Source of the DNA: Parvularcula sp. BBD 1991-13
GTDB taxonomy: Bacteria > Pseudomonadota > Alphaproteobacteria > Caulobacterales > Parvularculaceae
Assembly: GCA_001657385.1 (NCBI GenBank)
Contig: LYSZ01000005.1
Location: forward strand, 62,001 to 126,000
Reading direction: 5' to 3'
Length of the DNA: 64,000 nt
Part shown: positions 18,106 to 26,332 of the stretch, piece by piece
Layout: every line of letters begins with the position of its first letter
Numbering within the stretch: the stretch's first letter is position 1
Translations under genes and position numbers: made by a program
The notes under the pieces: model-generated
What the model was told of the DNA's origin: nothing
Database searches by the model: none
Seen by the model: the letters and a program-made list of their open reading frames with translations, nothing else

Positions 18106-18528
18106 TCAGCGTCCGTCGAGCGCGCGCATGAGGCAGGCGTTCGTTTCCAGCTCGTCCGCTTCGGTCCTGCGGACGGCGACGCTGTAACGCCGGCCATAGT
18201 CGAAGCTGATCCCGCAGTCCTCGGCGTTCGTGGTGTGAAAGACCCGGGTGCGCCCGACCGCGACGTCCTCGACGGCCTGCGCGACGTCGAAAATCGTCGC
18301 CTGGCGGGCGTTCGCGGCGCGGCCGCTGGCCGCGAGCGTGACTTCCGCGTCCACCACAAGCCCTTCCAGTACGATGTAATCGGAAGGCGGCGCGCCGGCG
18401 CATACGCATTGCGGCACCTGCAGCCTGCGGATGGGCGGCGGTTCGGACAATGACGGCGCCGAGGCTTGTGCGGCAAGCGCGGCGCCCAGGGTGGCGCCCA
18501 AGGTTGCGCTAAGGGCGGCGATCAGCAT
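18106..18528 (-). CDS. Exported protein with TIMP/netrin (NTR)-like features
   Basis: 140 residues beginning with a signal peptide (MLIAALSATLGATLGAALAAQA). The mature part shows a CVC motif, a long beta region (LVVDAEVTL), then CGISFDYGRRYSVAVRR and LETNACLM. This order (CxC, then C with an F..G.rY motif, then TN.C) resembles the OB-fold NTR/TIMP-like domain seen in tissue inhibitors of metalloproteases and small bacterial exported proteins. Four cysteines could form two disulfides. Partner and function are unknown; the assignment rests on pattern only. Confidence 0.6.
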   Translation of the reverse strand: MLIAALSATLGATLGAALAAQASAPSLSEPPPIRRLQVPQCVCAGAPPSDYIVLEGLVVDAEVTLAASGRAANARQATIFDVAQAVEDVAVGRTRVFHTTNAEDCGISFDYGRRYSVAVRRTEADELETNACLMRALDGR

Positions 18529-18564
18529 TGAAACCTCCGTATGCGGGACATTCTTTGCGGGGGC

Positions 18565-19032
18565 CTATAGCGGTGGGTCCGTGCGCGGCGCCTTGTGCGC
18601 TTCGTAAAGCATGGTCAGCGCCGGTTCGTGGCCGGAAATGTCGTAACCCGCGTCCGCAGCCTGGGCGATGATCAGGTCCACCGGCTTGCCGAACCGCGCC
18701 TCCGCATAGGCGAAAACGAGGACGGAACGCATGCCCGACGCACAGTAAGCGACGGCCTTGCCGTTATCCACATCGTCGAGCGCGGCTTCGAGGGCGCCGG
18801 TGTGCTGCGGCGTGATCCCGCTCATGCCGACGGGAATGTTGGCGTAGGCCAGGCCGGCGGCTTTCGCCGCGGCCTCGATCTCCGCGCCGTCCGGCTGGCC
18901 CGGCGCCTCGCCGTCCGGCCGGTTGTTGATAATGAGTTTCACGCCCATGGCGCCGGCCTCGGCGACGTCTTCCACAGTGAACTGCGGCGACACCCAGAAG
19001 TCCTCGGCGAGCTGTCTGAATTTTTCCGACAT
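18565..19032 (-). CDS. TIGR01244 family phosphatase / sulfur transferase-like protein
   Basis: 155 residues. The DSP-like fold has the N-terminal hallmark FWVSPQFTVEDVAEAGAMG, then INNRPDGEAPGQP, and the P-loop YCASGMRS carrying a Cys-X4-Arg signature. This is the family often annotated as beta-lactamase hydrolase-like or sulfide-oxidation associated protein (Blh domain). A catalytic cysteine chemistry (phosphate or sulfur transfer) is inferred; the substrate is unknown. It is monocistronic and divergent from the VOC gene. Confidence 0.85.
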   Translation of the reverse strand: MSEKFRQLAEDFWVSPQFTVEDVAEAGAMGVKLIINNRPDGEAPGQPDGAEIEAAAKAAGLAYANIPVGMSGITPQHTGALEAALDDVDNGKAVAYCASGMRSVLVFAYAEARFGKPVDLIIAQAADAGYDISGHEPALTMLYEAHKAPRTDPPL

Positions 19033-19127
19033 GGCGATTGAACGGCCTTTCCGTTGCTCTTGGTGTTATTTTTCATATAGTCGCAACGACGTTTAATGAA
19101 CAGACGAAACCCGAAAGCGTTCATCGC

Positions 19128-19550
19128 ATGTCCCTATCGCCGTTTCATCTCGCAATCCCGGTGGACGACCTAGAGGCGGCTGAACGGTTTTACGGCGGAA
19201 CCATGGGGTGCGCTCAGGGGCGGCGGTCGGATCGCTGGATCGATTTCAACTTCTTCGGCCACCAGCTTGTCGTGCATTTCGCCCCGGAGGAGCGCCGCGC
19301 CGCGGCGACCAGCCATGTCGACGGCAAGCAGGTGCCGGTCAAGCATTTCGGCGTCGTCCTCGCCGCCGACGCCTGGCAAGCGCTCGCCGACCGGCTGAAG
19401 CGGGCGGGCGTCGTGTTCATCATCGAGCCCGGCGTGCGATTCGCCGGCGAGCCCGGGGAACAGCGCACGTTCTTCCTGTGCGACCCGGCGGGCAACGCAC
19501 TCGAATTCAAGTCCTTCACCGATCCCGGTCAGCTTTTCGCCGTCGGGTAA
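19128..19550 (+). CDS. VOC family protein (glyoxalase/dioxygenase superfamily)
   Basis: 140 residues from ATG 19128 (MSLSPFHLAIPVDDL). It is a two-module vicinal oxygen chelate fold: FHLAIPVDDLEAAERFYGG opens module one, HQLVVHF gives a metal-site histidine, VKHFGVVL opens module two, and the last acidic ligand region is GNALEFKSF. Homologues are annotated as glyoxalase/bleomycin resistance-like dioxygenases. Upstream in-frame sequence from 19038 is open but lies beyond the family start. Confidence 0.88.
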   Translation: MSLSPFHLAIPVDDLEAAERFYGGTMGCAQGRRSDRWIDFNFFGHQLVVHFAPEERRAAATSHVDGKQVPVKHFGVVLAADAWQALADRLKRAGVVFIIEPGVRFAGEPGEQRTFFLCDPAGNALEFKSFTDPGQLFAVG

Positions 19551-19613
19551 GCCTTTGATCGCGCGGCGTTTTCAAGCGCGCGCCAAAAAAGCGCACATTT
19601 TACGCCTTTTGGC

Positions 19614-19651
19614 TTGACGCGCGATAATTTTGTATATACATCGTATATACA
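19614..19651 (+). promoter_or_regulatory. Promoter with perfect palindromic operator for the RHH gene
   Basis: TGTATATAC-ATC-GTATATACA (19631-19651) is a perfect 9-3-9 inverted repeat; each 8-mer GTATATAC is itself a palindrome. A TTGACG at 19614-19619 could be the -35 element, with a TATACA-like -10 inside the repeat (15 bases apart). The AT-rich block is striking in this GC-rich genome and lies 17 bases before the ATG of the ribbon-helix-helix gene, so autoregulation is likely. Confidence 0.6.
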
Positions 19652-19668
19652 TTTTGGTGGCGGCGTTC

Positions 19669-19872
19669 ATGGCTGGCAAAAAAGAAAAAGACAAAAAAAA
19701 GCGTAAGGACAGCCAGTTGATCATTCGCGTCGATGCGGACGAACGCGATGCTTTCGTGTCCCTTTGCGAAGCGATGGACACCAGCGCCTCGCGCGAGGTG
19801 CGGCGCTTCATGAAGCGTTTCATCGCGGATCATGCCGGCGGCGGCGCCGGCGACCCGTCAGGACAGAATTAG
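19669..19872 (+). CDS. Small ribbon-helix-helix (Arc/CopG-like) DNA-binding protein
   Basis: 67 residues. A Lys-rich N-terminus (KKEKDKKKRKD) leads into SQLIIRVDADERDAFVSLCE and the helix pair AMDTSASREVRRFMKRFI, the strand-helix-helix layout of MetJ/Arc repressors. The strand QLIIRV would enter the DNA major groove as a dimer. A perfect palindrome overlaps its promoter and an intrinsic terminator lies 125 bases downstream, so it forms a self-contained unit. No toxin gene is adjacent. GGTGG lies ten bases before the ATG. Confidence 0.72.
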   Translation: MAGKKEKDKKKRKDSQLIIRVDADERDAFVSLCEAMDTSASREVRRFMKRFIADHAGGGAGDPSGQN

Positions 19873-19996
19873 GTCCGTTAAGAAGACCGTTTCGCGGTCG
19901 GCCGCTCCCGGCCTCCCCTGCCGAGGGGCGCCGCGCCGCGGATAAAAGAGCGCTTGCGCTCATGTTGCGTTACGAACAGCAGGCGCCGAACTTGAC

Positions 19997-20033
19997 AAGG
20001 CCGGTCCCTTTTAAAAGGGGTCGGCCTTTTGTC
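19997..20033 (+). terminator. Strong intrinsic terminator
   Basis: A 14-16 bp hairpin built from AAGGCCGGTCCCTTTT and AAAAGGGGTCGGCCTT (one G-T pair each way), followed by TTTTGTCTT. It lies downstream of the RHH gene and also separates it from the convergent VOC gene. Confidence 0.8.
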
Positions 20034-20098
20034 TTGCCGGCGTTTGCGTCAGCGCGTCTGCGCCCGCGGGGACGGGGCGAAGCCATGCCCCCGCAGGT

Positions 20099-20566
20099 CT
20101 AGCGTTGCGGCTCGGCCGGCTCCCAGAGCTGAATGAGATTGCCCTCAGGATCGGTCAGCCGCGCAAAGCGTCCGTTGGGATAGACCTCGCCATCGATATC
20201 GACCGCGACGCCATTCTTCCTCAGATGCGCCGCGAGGGCGTCAAGATCACGGGTGCGGAAGTTCAGCATAAAAACTTTATCGGAAGCTTCGAAAAAGGGT
20301 GACGTTGCGGGGAACGGCCCAAATACCGTGGGACCGGCCTCCTGACGCCACGGGCGCTCGTCATAGGAAACGGGCGCGCGCGCAATGCCGAGATTTTCAA
20401 AGTACCAGTCAGCCAGCCCTTCAGGGTCCTGTGCGCTGAAAAAGAAACCGCCGAAGCCGTTGACCCGGGCTTCCTCCGCAGGCTGCGCCCAAGCTGAGAT
20501 CGGACCCTGTGCGAGAGCGACGCCGATAAGCGTTATGATGGCGACATGAAACCGAAACCAACGCAT
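20099..20566 (-). CDS. Exported VOC family protein
   Basis: 155 residues from ATG 20566 (MRWFRFHVAIITLIGVALA). The N-terminus is a signal peptide with likely cleavage after SAWA, unusual for VOC proteins, which are normally cytoplasmic. The fold follows: RVNGFGGFFFSAQDPEGLADWYFENLG, the second module VFMLNFRTRDLDALAAHL, and the ending FARLTDPEGNLIQLWEP with the usual acidic ligand replaced by Gln. Catalytic metal binding is therefore doubtful; a ligand-binding role in the periplasm is possible. Frame open 19 codons upstream, but the signal peptide fixes the start. Confidence 0.8.
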   Translation of the reverse strand: MRWFRFHVAIITLIGVALAQGPISAWAQPAEEARVNGFGGFFFSAQDPEGLADWYFENLGIARAPVSYDERPWRQEAGPTVFGPFPATSPFFEASDKVFMLNFRTRDLDALAAHLRKNGVAVDIDGEVYPNGRFARLTDPEGNLIQLWEPAEPQR

Positions 20567-20656
20567 AACCCCTCCCTGTTCGCACGACAGTCTACCCGGT
20601 CCGGGGGATTTGTGAACCGCCACGCCATGCGGCGCCTCGCGTCCCTCGGCGGCGCG

Positions 20657-22366
20657 CTAGTTTTCGGCGCGCGCGTCGAACACGATGTCGCCGCCGATCA
20701 CCGTCATCACCGGCCTGGCCGTTAAAATATCAGCCTCCGGAATGGTCATGATGTCTTTTGAAAACACGGTAAAATCGGCGCGTTTGCCGACCTCGACCGT
20801 CCCCAGCGCGTTCTCCTGGAACGCGGCGTAGGCGGGCCAGGCGGTGAACATCTTCAGGGCTTCCCCGCGGCTCGCCGCCTCGGCCGGGCGCCAGTCCGGC
20901 GTCTGCGCGCCGTCGAGTCCGCGCCTGGCGACGGCGGCGTAAAACTCGATCAGGGGATCGCCGCGCTCGACCGGGGCGTCCGAGCCCCCGGCGATGACCG
21001 CGCCGGCGTCGATCAGCGAGCGCCAGGCATAGGCCCCGTCGAGCCGGTCGGGGCCGAGCCGATCCGGAGCGAAGTAAAGATCGCCAATGGCGTGGCTCGG
21101 CTGCATGGAGGGAATGACGCCCAGTTCGGCGAAACGCGGAATATCCTCCGTATGCAGGATTTGTGCGTGCTCAACGCGCCAACGCAGATCCGCCGCGTCC
21201 GGATGGGCCGCGAAGACGGTTTCGTACCAGTCGAGCACCAGCTTGTTGCCGCGATCGCCGATGGCGTGCGTCGCAACCTGGATGTCCCCCGCGAGCGCCT
21301 CTTCGAACGCGGCGGCGGCTTCGTCTTCCTGCATCAGCAGCAGCCCGCGCGTCTCCGGCCGGTCGCTGTAGGGCTCGGACAGGGCCGCCCCCCGCGATCC
21401 CAGCGCGCCGTCCGCGTAAAGCTTGACGGCGCGGGTGACGACGCGCCCGTTGTCGCTGCGGCGCGGGCCTTCCTCCGCGAGCCGGGCGAGGCCGCTGCGG
21501 TCGATGGCGTTGTATATCCGCAAGGGCAGGACGCCCTCGTCCGACAGCGTTTCCATCAGCGCGACGTCGTCCGGGTCGACGGACATGTTGTGCAGCCCCG
21601 TCCATCCGTAGGCGGTGTAAACCTCGCCCGCCTTGACATAGGCCTCGCGCTTCTGTTCCGGGCCGGGCGCGTCGATCAGCGCGCCGACGAGATCCATCGC
21701 CTTGTCGATCAGGACGCCCGTGGCCGCGCCTTGCGCGTCGCGCTCGATCCGTCCGCCGGCCGGGTCCGGCGTCGCCGCGTTGATCCCGGCGGCGTCGAGG
21801 GCGGCGGAATTGACCACCGCCGCATGGCCGTCCGCGCGGATCAGCACCGCCGGGCCGTCCGGGCTCGCCGCATCCAGGTCGGTCCGGTTCGGCATGCGTC
21901 CTTCCGGCCAGCCGGTCTCGATCCAGCCGCGCCCGTACAGGGTCTCGCCGGCGTCCATCCCCGCGCGCCGCGCGGCGACCGCCTCGACCAGCTCGGCGAC
22001 GGAACCGACCCCTTCGAGGTTAAGGGTCAGCTCGCGCATGCCGATCCCGAGGAGGTGCGCATGGGCGTCGACAAACCCCGGATAGAGCGACGCGCCGCCC
22101 AGATCGATCACGACGGCGTCGTCGCCGGCGGCGCCGAGCACCAGTCCCGCCGAGCCCACGGCGGCGATCCTGTCGTCGACCACCGCGACCGCCTCCGCCA
22201 TCGGCGCATCGACGACGCCGGTATAGATGGGGCCGCCGGTGAAAATCACCGGGGCGCCGGCGGGCGCAGGGCCCGCATCGTCATGCGCGCCGTCATCCCG
22301 CGCGCAGGCGGCGGCGAGAAGGGTCAGGCCGGCGGAGAGCATCAACCGCGGGGAAAGCGACATCAT
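20657..22366 (-). CDS. Amidohydrolase family protein (YtcJ-like, amidohydrolase 3)
   Basis: 569 residues from ATG 22366 (MMSLSPRLML). The N-terminus has a signal peptide ending LLAAACARDD, perhaps a lipoprotein signal (AAAC). The metal-dependent hydrolase features are: LYPGFVDAHAHLLGIG (HxH of the first metal site), LYGRGWIETGWPEG, the histidines in THAIGDRGNK and VEHAQI, and GGSDAPVERGDPL near the end. YtcJ-type proteins hydrolyse amide bonds of uncertain substrates. The exported location suggests processing of external amides or peptides. Confidence 0.9.
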   Translation of the reverse strand: MMSLSPRLMLSAGLTLLAAACARDDGAHDDAGPAPAGAPVIFTGGPIYTGVVDAPMAEAVAVVDDRIAAVGSAGLVLGAAGDDAVVIDLGGASLYPGFVDAHAHLLGIGMRELTLNLEGVGSVAELVEAVAARRAGMDAGETLYGRGWIETGWPEGRMPNRTDLDAASPDGPAVLIRADGHAAVVNSAALDAAGINAATPDPAGGRIERDAQGAATGVLIDKAMDLVGALIDAPGPEQKREAYVKAGEVYTAYGWTGLHNMSVDPDDVALMETLSDEGVLPLRIYNAIDRSGLARLAEEGPRRSDNGRVVTRAVKLYADGALGSRGAALSEPYSDRPETRGLLLMQEDEAAAAFEEALAGDIQVATHAIGDRGNKLVLDWYETVFAAHPDAADLRWRVEHAQILHTEDIPRFAELGVIPSMQPSHAIGDLYFAPDRLGPDRLDGAYAWRSLIDAGAVIAGGSDAPVERGDPLIEFYAAVARRGLDGAQTPDWRPAEAASRGEALKMFTAWPAYAAFQENALGTVEVGKRADFTVFSKDIMTIPEADILTARPVMTVIGGDIVFDARAEN

Positions 22367-22642
22367 GGGCGACAACTTTGCTTGAGAAGTGAACATCAAT
22401 GCGACCCGGGGCAGTCTATCCGGCGGGGCGGCGGGTTGCAAAATCCGGTCTTTTCCCCGCCGCGGCGCCGCCTTGGCGGTCTTGTCCGCCGGGGAAGGGG
22501 CCTTGCGGAGCCGACATGGCGGCAGATAAGGGCCGGGGTCGCGGCGTCGCAGTGACTTCGCTCTCGGCGCGGCTTAAGTTGCGATCAGTCTAATGGCGTT
22601 AATACCAATGGCTCGCAAAGTCGATTAACGAAAGAGAGATCC

Positions 22643-23146
22643 ATGCCTCAGCTTGTTTCCCATTCGAAACCGGTCGCCGCAGCGGCGGCCTGTGTGTTGC
22701 TGGCGCTGTCGGCCGGCTTCACGCCCGACGCCGCCAGGGCGCAGACCGCCTCGGATGACGCGGCGAAAGTCGACAACGTCACCGCGGACGCCGCCCCGGC
22801 CGACGCCGCCGCCCCGGTTCCCGCCGCGCTTGCGGAAGGCGACGCCGCCGCCGGCAAGCGCGTCTTCGCCAAGTGCATGGCGTGCCATGCGGTGCAGGAA
22901 GGCCAGCATCGCGTCGGCCCGTCGCTCTACGGCATTATCGGCAGGACCGCCGGCACCGTCGAGGGCTTCAGGAACTACTCCTCCGCCAACAAGGAATCCG
23001 GCGTCGTGTGGACGCCGGCGGTGCTGTTCGAATATCTCGAAAAGCCGCAGGAATTCATGCCCGGCACGCGCATGATCTTCCCCGGCCTGCCCAGTGAAAA
23101 GGACCGCGCGGACGTGATTGCATATCTGCAAACCGTGTCGGAATAG
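22643..23146 (+). CDS. Soluble periplasmic c-type cytochrome (c2/c552-like)
   Basis: 167 residues. Signal peptide with likely cleavage after ARA (residue 33), then an Ala-rich acidic stretch, then a class I cytochrome c domain. Heme attachment is CMACH (Cys78, Cys81, His82) and the axial Met is in GTRMIF (about 144). The domain is the same as that of the tethered lipoprotein cytochrome at 56975, differing at about 22 of 102 positions by hand alignment. Such cytochromes carry electrons from the bc1 complex to oxidases or photosynthetic reaction centres. AGAGAG lies just before the ATG. A hairpin terminator follows. Confidence 0.93.
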   Translation: MPQLVSHSKPVAAAAACVLLALSAGFTPDAARAQTASDDAAKVDNVTADAAPADAAAPVPAALAEGDAAAGKRVFAKCMACHAVQEGQHRVGPSLYGIIGRTAGTVEGFRNYSSANKESGVVWTPAVLFEYLEKPQEFMPGTRMIFPGLPSEKDRADVIAYLQTVSE

Positions 23147-23164
23147 TCCCCGGCCAGCCTTGAT

Positions 23165-24232
23165 CTACGACGGCGAAGCGCCGGCGCGGTCCTCCGCGCC
23201 GGCGCTTTTGCGTTGGGACAGGAATTCGCGCTGCACCACGAAAAAGCCTGGGATGAGCGGCAGCCAGAGCGACAGGCCGCGATAGATCAGCGCGCTTGTC
23301 AGCGCCTCGTCCACCGGCGTTCCGAACACCGCGAAGGCCGCGACGAGACCGCCCTCAAAGGAGCCGACGCCCATCGGGGTCGGCGCGACGGTGGCCGCGA
23401 CCGAGGCCAGGGTGACGCCGATGAAGCAGGCGACATAGGTTGTCGGCGCGCCGATCGCCTGGAACACGAACCACAGGGTGAGCGCGTCGAACAGGCGCTG
23501 AATGATCTGTATCCAGACCACCCTTGCGAACAGCGCCTTTTCGCGGGCGATGCGCTGCGCTGCGTTCCGCGACATCGCCAGTGCGCGCGCCGCCGCCGGA
23601 AAGCGCGCGATGAACCGCGGCGCGCGGGTCCATCGAAAGACCGCCGCGCCCGCCGCCGCCAGGGCCGCCATGGTGAGTAAGATGGTGAATGTCCGCGCCG
23701 CGACCGCGACGATACGCGGCGTGTTGTCGGCGCCGGCGACCGCGACGAAACTGACGACGGCGGACAACAGGAACGCGGCGAAAAAAGTGGCCGCCCCGAA
23801 CAGAAAGGCGGTGTAGGCGGTGTCCCAGGAGACCCCGCGCCGTTTCAGCGCATGCAGGAGGAACGCCGCGCCGGACAGCCCGCCAGACGGCAGCGCCTGG
23901 TCTGCAAACAGTTTGGCGATGCTGAGCGGATAGAGCGCGGGCAGGCCGACCGGTTCTTTCAGGCGCACGAGAACCCGCCGCCAGGCGAGGGCGGTGCACA
24001 GAAACGCCGCGCATTGCGACAGGACGGCGAGGAACAGCCATCCGGGCGAGGCGTTGGCGGCGTGGACCGCCATCGCCGCGAGCTTGTCCGCATTGAGGGA
24101 CGCAACGATGACGGCGGCGGCGGCGATCAGGACCACCAGCGCCAGCCCGAGGCGCGAGCCTGCGCGCGCGTGAACGGGCGGCGTTGTCTCCGCCGCGCCT
24201 GCGGCCGTCGTTAAGTCGTCGTCACGGTTCAT
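23165..24232 (-). CDS. Flippase-like / lysylphosphatidylglycerol synthase TM-region (UPF0104) protein
   Basis: 355 residues from ATG 24232 (MNRDDDLTTAAG). About eight hydrophobic segments follow, with the family marks ALAWRRVLVRL, ADQALPSGGLSGAAFLLHALKRRG and TPMGVGSFEGGLVAAF. It has the membrane flippase domain of MprF/AglD-type proteins but no lysyl-transferase domain, so lipid or polyprenyl-glycan translocation is the likely role. The last 14 codons fall inside a perfect hairpin that probably terminates the convergent cytochrome gene. Confidence 0.86.
   Translation of the reverse strand: MNRDDDLTTAAGAAETTPPVHARAGSRLGLALVVLIAAAAVIVASLNADKLAAMAVHAANASPGWLFLAVLSQCAAFLCTALAWRRVLVRLKEPVGLPALYPLSIAKLFADQALPSGGLSGAAFLLHALKRRGVSWDTAYTAFLFGAATFFAAFLLSAVVSFVAVAGADNTPRIVAVAARTFTILLTMAALAAAGAAVFRWTRAPRFIARFPAAARALAMSRNAAQRIAREKALFARVVWIQIIQRLFDALTLWFVFQAIGAPTTYVACFIGVTLASVAATVAPTPMGVGSFEGGLVAAFAVFGTPVDEALTSALIYRGLSLWLPLIPGFFVVQREFLSQRKSAGAEDRAGASPS
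23177..23210 (+). terminator. Terminator hairpin after the cytochrome gene, inside the convergent coding sequence
   Basis: AGCGCCGGCGCGG (23177-23189), loop TCCT and CCGCGCCGGCGCT (23194-23206) form a perfect 13 bp stem, followed by TTTTG. It starts 30 bases after the cytochrome stop. It also encodes the last residues of the UPF0104 protein on the other strand. Confidence 0.65.
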
Positions 24233-24578
24233 GACTGGAAGCACATCCCGGTTTCAGCGGCCGGTCAAGCGGACGCGCCCCGCGCATCGCGGGCGGTTGC
24301 AGCCATTGTCCTGAAAACCCGTTGAGGGGAAAGCCGTCCGTATCAGTTCGCGCGCGGATCCGCTTTACCTAATCGTAATGAAATCGGCATTGCGCCTTTT
24401 CACCGTCAAAACCGTCGCGTCATTTGTCAGCATGCGCGTAATCTCTGGATCGATTGCTAAAATTTAATCGCATTCGTCTTCATCGAGATACAGATTTAGT
24501 CAAATTGCGGCCCTTGCTTACATTCTCATTTACGACCTCGCGCTAAAGCCGAAGCGCATGAAACGGAAAGAGGGCCTC
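24233..24578. other. Intergenic region upstream of the DUF1800 operon
   Basis: About 345 bases between divergent genes. The first third is GC-rich. The stretch 24360-24540 is clearly AT-rich (for example GATTGCTAAAATTTAATCGC and ACAGATTTAGTCAAATTGC) and should hold the promoter of the DUF1800 operon. I could not single out a consensus pair or a clean palindrome. Confidence 0.4.
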
Positions 24579-26321
24579 ATGACCGGTTTGGCGAACGTCT
24601 TTCGATATGGCGGCCAGGCGCTGTGCGCGGCTGCGGCCTGCGTCGTGGTCGCCGCTTGCGACTCGTCCGGCGAGCCGGACAGCGTCGCGCCGCCGGCGCC
24701 GCCGACATCGCCGGCGCCGCCGACCGGGCCGGTCACCGTCAGCGACGTGGTGACGACCAGCGAGGCGTCGCGCTTTCTGAGCCAGGCGACCTTCGGTCCG
24801 TCGAGCGTCGATGTCGGCCGGCTTGAAACCGTCGGCCTGTCCGCCTGGCTTCAGGCGGAGTTTTCCAAACCCCAGGAGTCGTTCCTCCAGCAAATCCTGC
24901 TCGCCGAAGCGTCGGGCGTTGATGTCGGTTCGGACGAACTGAGCGAAGCGTTCTGGACGCGGGCGATCCTCAGCGACGACCAGTTGCGCCAGCGCGTCGG
25001 CTACGCCCTGTCGCAACTCTTCGTGGTCTCCTACGAAGACGTCCAGATCGAACGCCGCCCGGTATTGATGGCCAACTACATGGACATCATGTCCGCCGGC
25101 GCCTTCGGCAATTTCCGTCAGACGCTGGAGAACGTCACTTACAGCCCGGCGATGGCGATCTACCTCACCTATCTGCAAAATCAGAAAGCCGACGAGGAAC
25201 GCCAGGTCGTGCCGGATGAAAACTACGCGCGCGAGGTCATGCAGCTTTTCACCATCGGCCTGCTGGAGCTGCAACCCAACGGCGAGCCCCGCCTGGACGG
25301 CGCCGGTCAGCCGATCGAGACATATGACAACACGGACGTCACCGAACTCGCCAAGGTGTTTACCGGGCTGAGCTGGGGCGGTCGCGACCGCTTCTTCGGC
25401 AATCCGGATACGCTTGAGTCGGAATATCTTCCCCTTGAGATGTACGACGATCAGCACTCGCCGGAACCCAAGACGTTCCTGGGAACGACGATCCCGGCGA
25501 ACACGGATGGCGCGACCAGCATAGACATCGCCCTCGATGCGCTGTTCGATCATCCCAATACCGCGCCGTTCGTTTCCCGCCAGCTGATCCAGCGCCTGGT
25601 GACCAGCAATCCCAGTCCCGCTTATGTGCTCAGGGTGGCGACCGCCTTCGAGGAAGGCTCCTTCGCGATGCCCAACGGGCAGGTTGCCGGAGGCGGTCAG
25701 CGCGGCGACATGCGGGCGGTGATCGCCGCCATCCTGCTCGATCCGGAAGCGCGCGACCCGGCGATGATGAGCGATCCTTTCTTCGGCAAGATTCGCGAGC
25801 CCGTGCTGCGGCTGACGCACTGGGCGCGCGCCTTCGGCGTCAGCGAGATCGACGTCGACGCGGCCCGCGTCTTCCGCGATACGACGGGACCGGACCGGCT
25901 GGGACAACAGGCTTACCGCTCGCCGTCCGTCTTCAACTTCTATCGCCCCGGCTTTGTCTCGCCGGGCAGTGAAAGCGCCGATCAGGGCCTCGTCGCGCCG
26001 GAACTTCAGATCACCACGGCGTCAAGCGTTACGGGGTATGCGAATTTCATGGAGCGCGTCGTGACCGGCAACGCCTCGGACACCGCGTTTCTTCCCGACT
26101 ATGCGGACGAGCTGTCGCTGGCGAACGACCCCGCCGCGCTGGTCGACCATCTGGACGAAATCCTGACCTACGGATCGCTGGACGCGGCGACGCGCGAGCG
26201 GGTTATCCAGGCGGTGTCGTCGATCACGTCGGACAATGGCGGCTTCACCCGGGACGAACGCCGGGTCCAGGCCGCCGTCTGGTTCATGATGACTTCATCC
26301 GATTACATCATTGCGCGCTGA
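24579..26321 (+). CDS. DUF1800 domain-containing lipoprotein
   Basis: 580 residues from ATG 24579, with AAAGAGGG upstream. The N-terminus is a lipoprotein signal (CVVVAACDSS), followed by a Pro-rich linker. The DUF1800 core follows: ASRFLSQATFGPSSVDVGRL, FWTRAILSDDQLRQRVGYALSQLFVVS, NYAREVMQLFTIGLLELQPNGE and VSRQLIQRLVTSNPSPAYVLRVA, ending with VQAAVWFMMTSSDYIIAR. These are the standard family blocks. DUF1800 proteins are exported and nearly always paired with DUF1501, as here (next gene 11 bases on). The biochemical role is unknown; cell-surface polymer or metal-related functions have been suggested. Confidence 0.93.
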   Translation: MTGLANVFRYGGQALCAAAACVVVAACDSSGEPDSVAPPAPPTSPAPPTGPVTVSDVVTTSEASRFLSQATFGPSSVDVGRLETVGLSAWLQAEFSKPQESFLQQILLAEASGVDVGSDELSEAFWTRAILSDDQLRQRVGYALSQLFVVSYEDVQIERRPVLMANYMDIMSAGAFGNFRQTLENVTYSPAMAIYLTYLQNQKADEERQVVPDENYAREVMQLFTIGLLELQPNGEPRLDGAGQPIETYDNTDVTELAKVFTGLSWGGRDRFFGNPDTLESEYLPLEMYDDQHSPEPKTFLGTTIPANTDGATSIDIALDALFDHPNTAPFVSRQLIQRLVTSNPSPAYVLRVATAFEEGSFAMPNGQVAGGGQRGDMRAVIAAILLDPEARDPAMMSDPFFGKIREPVLRLTHWARAFGVSEIDVDAARVFRDTTGPDRLGQQAYRSPSVFNFYRPGFVSPGSESADQGLVAPELQITTASSVTGYANFMERVVTGNASDTAFLPDYADELSLANDPAALVDHLDEILTYGSLDAATRERVIQAVSSITSDNGGFTRDERRVQAAVWFMMTSSDYIIAR

Positions 26322-26332
26322 GGAGGGCGAGA

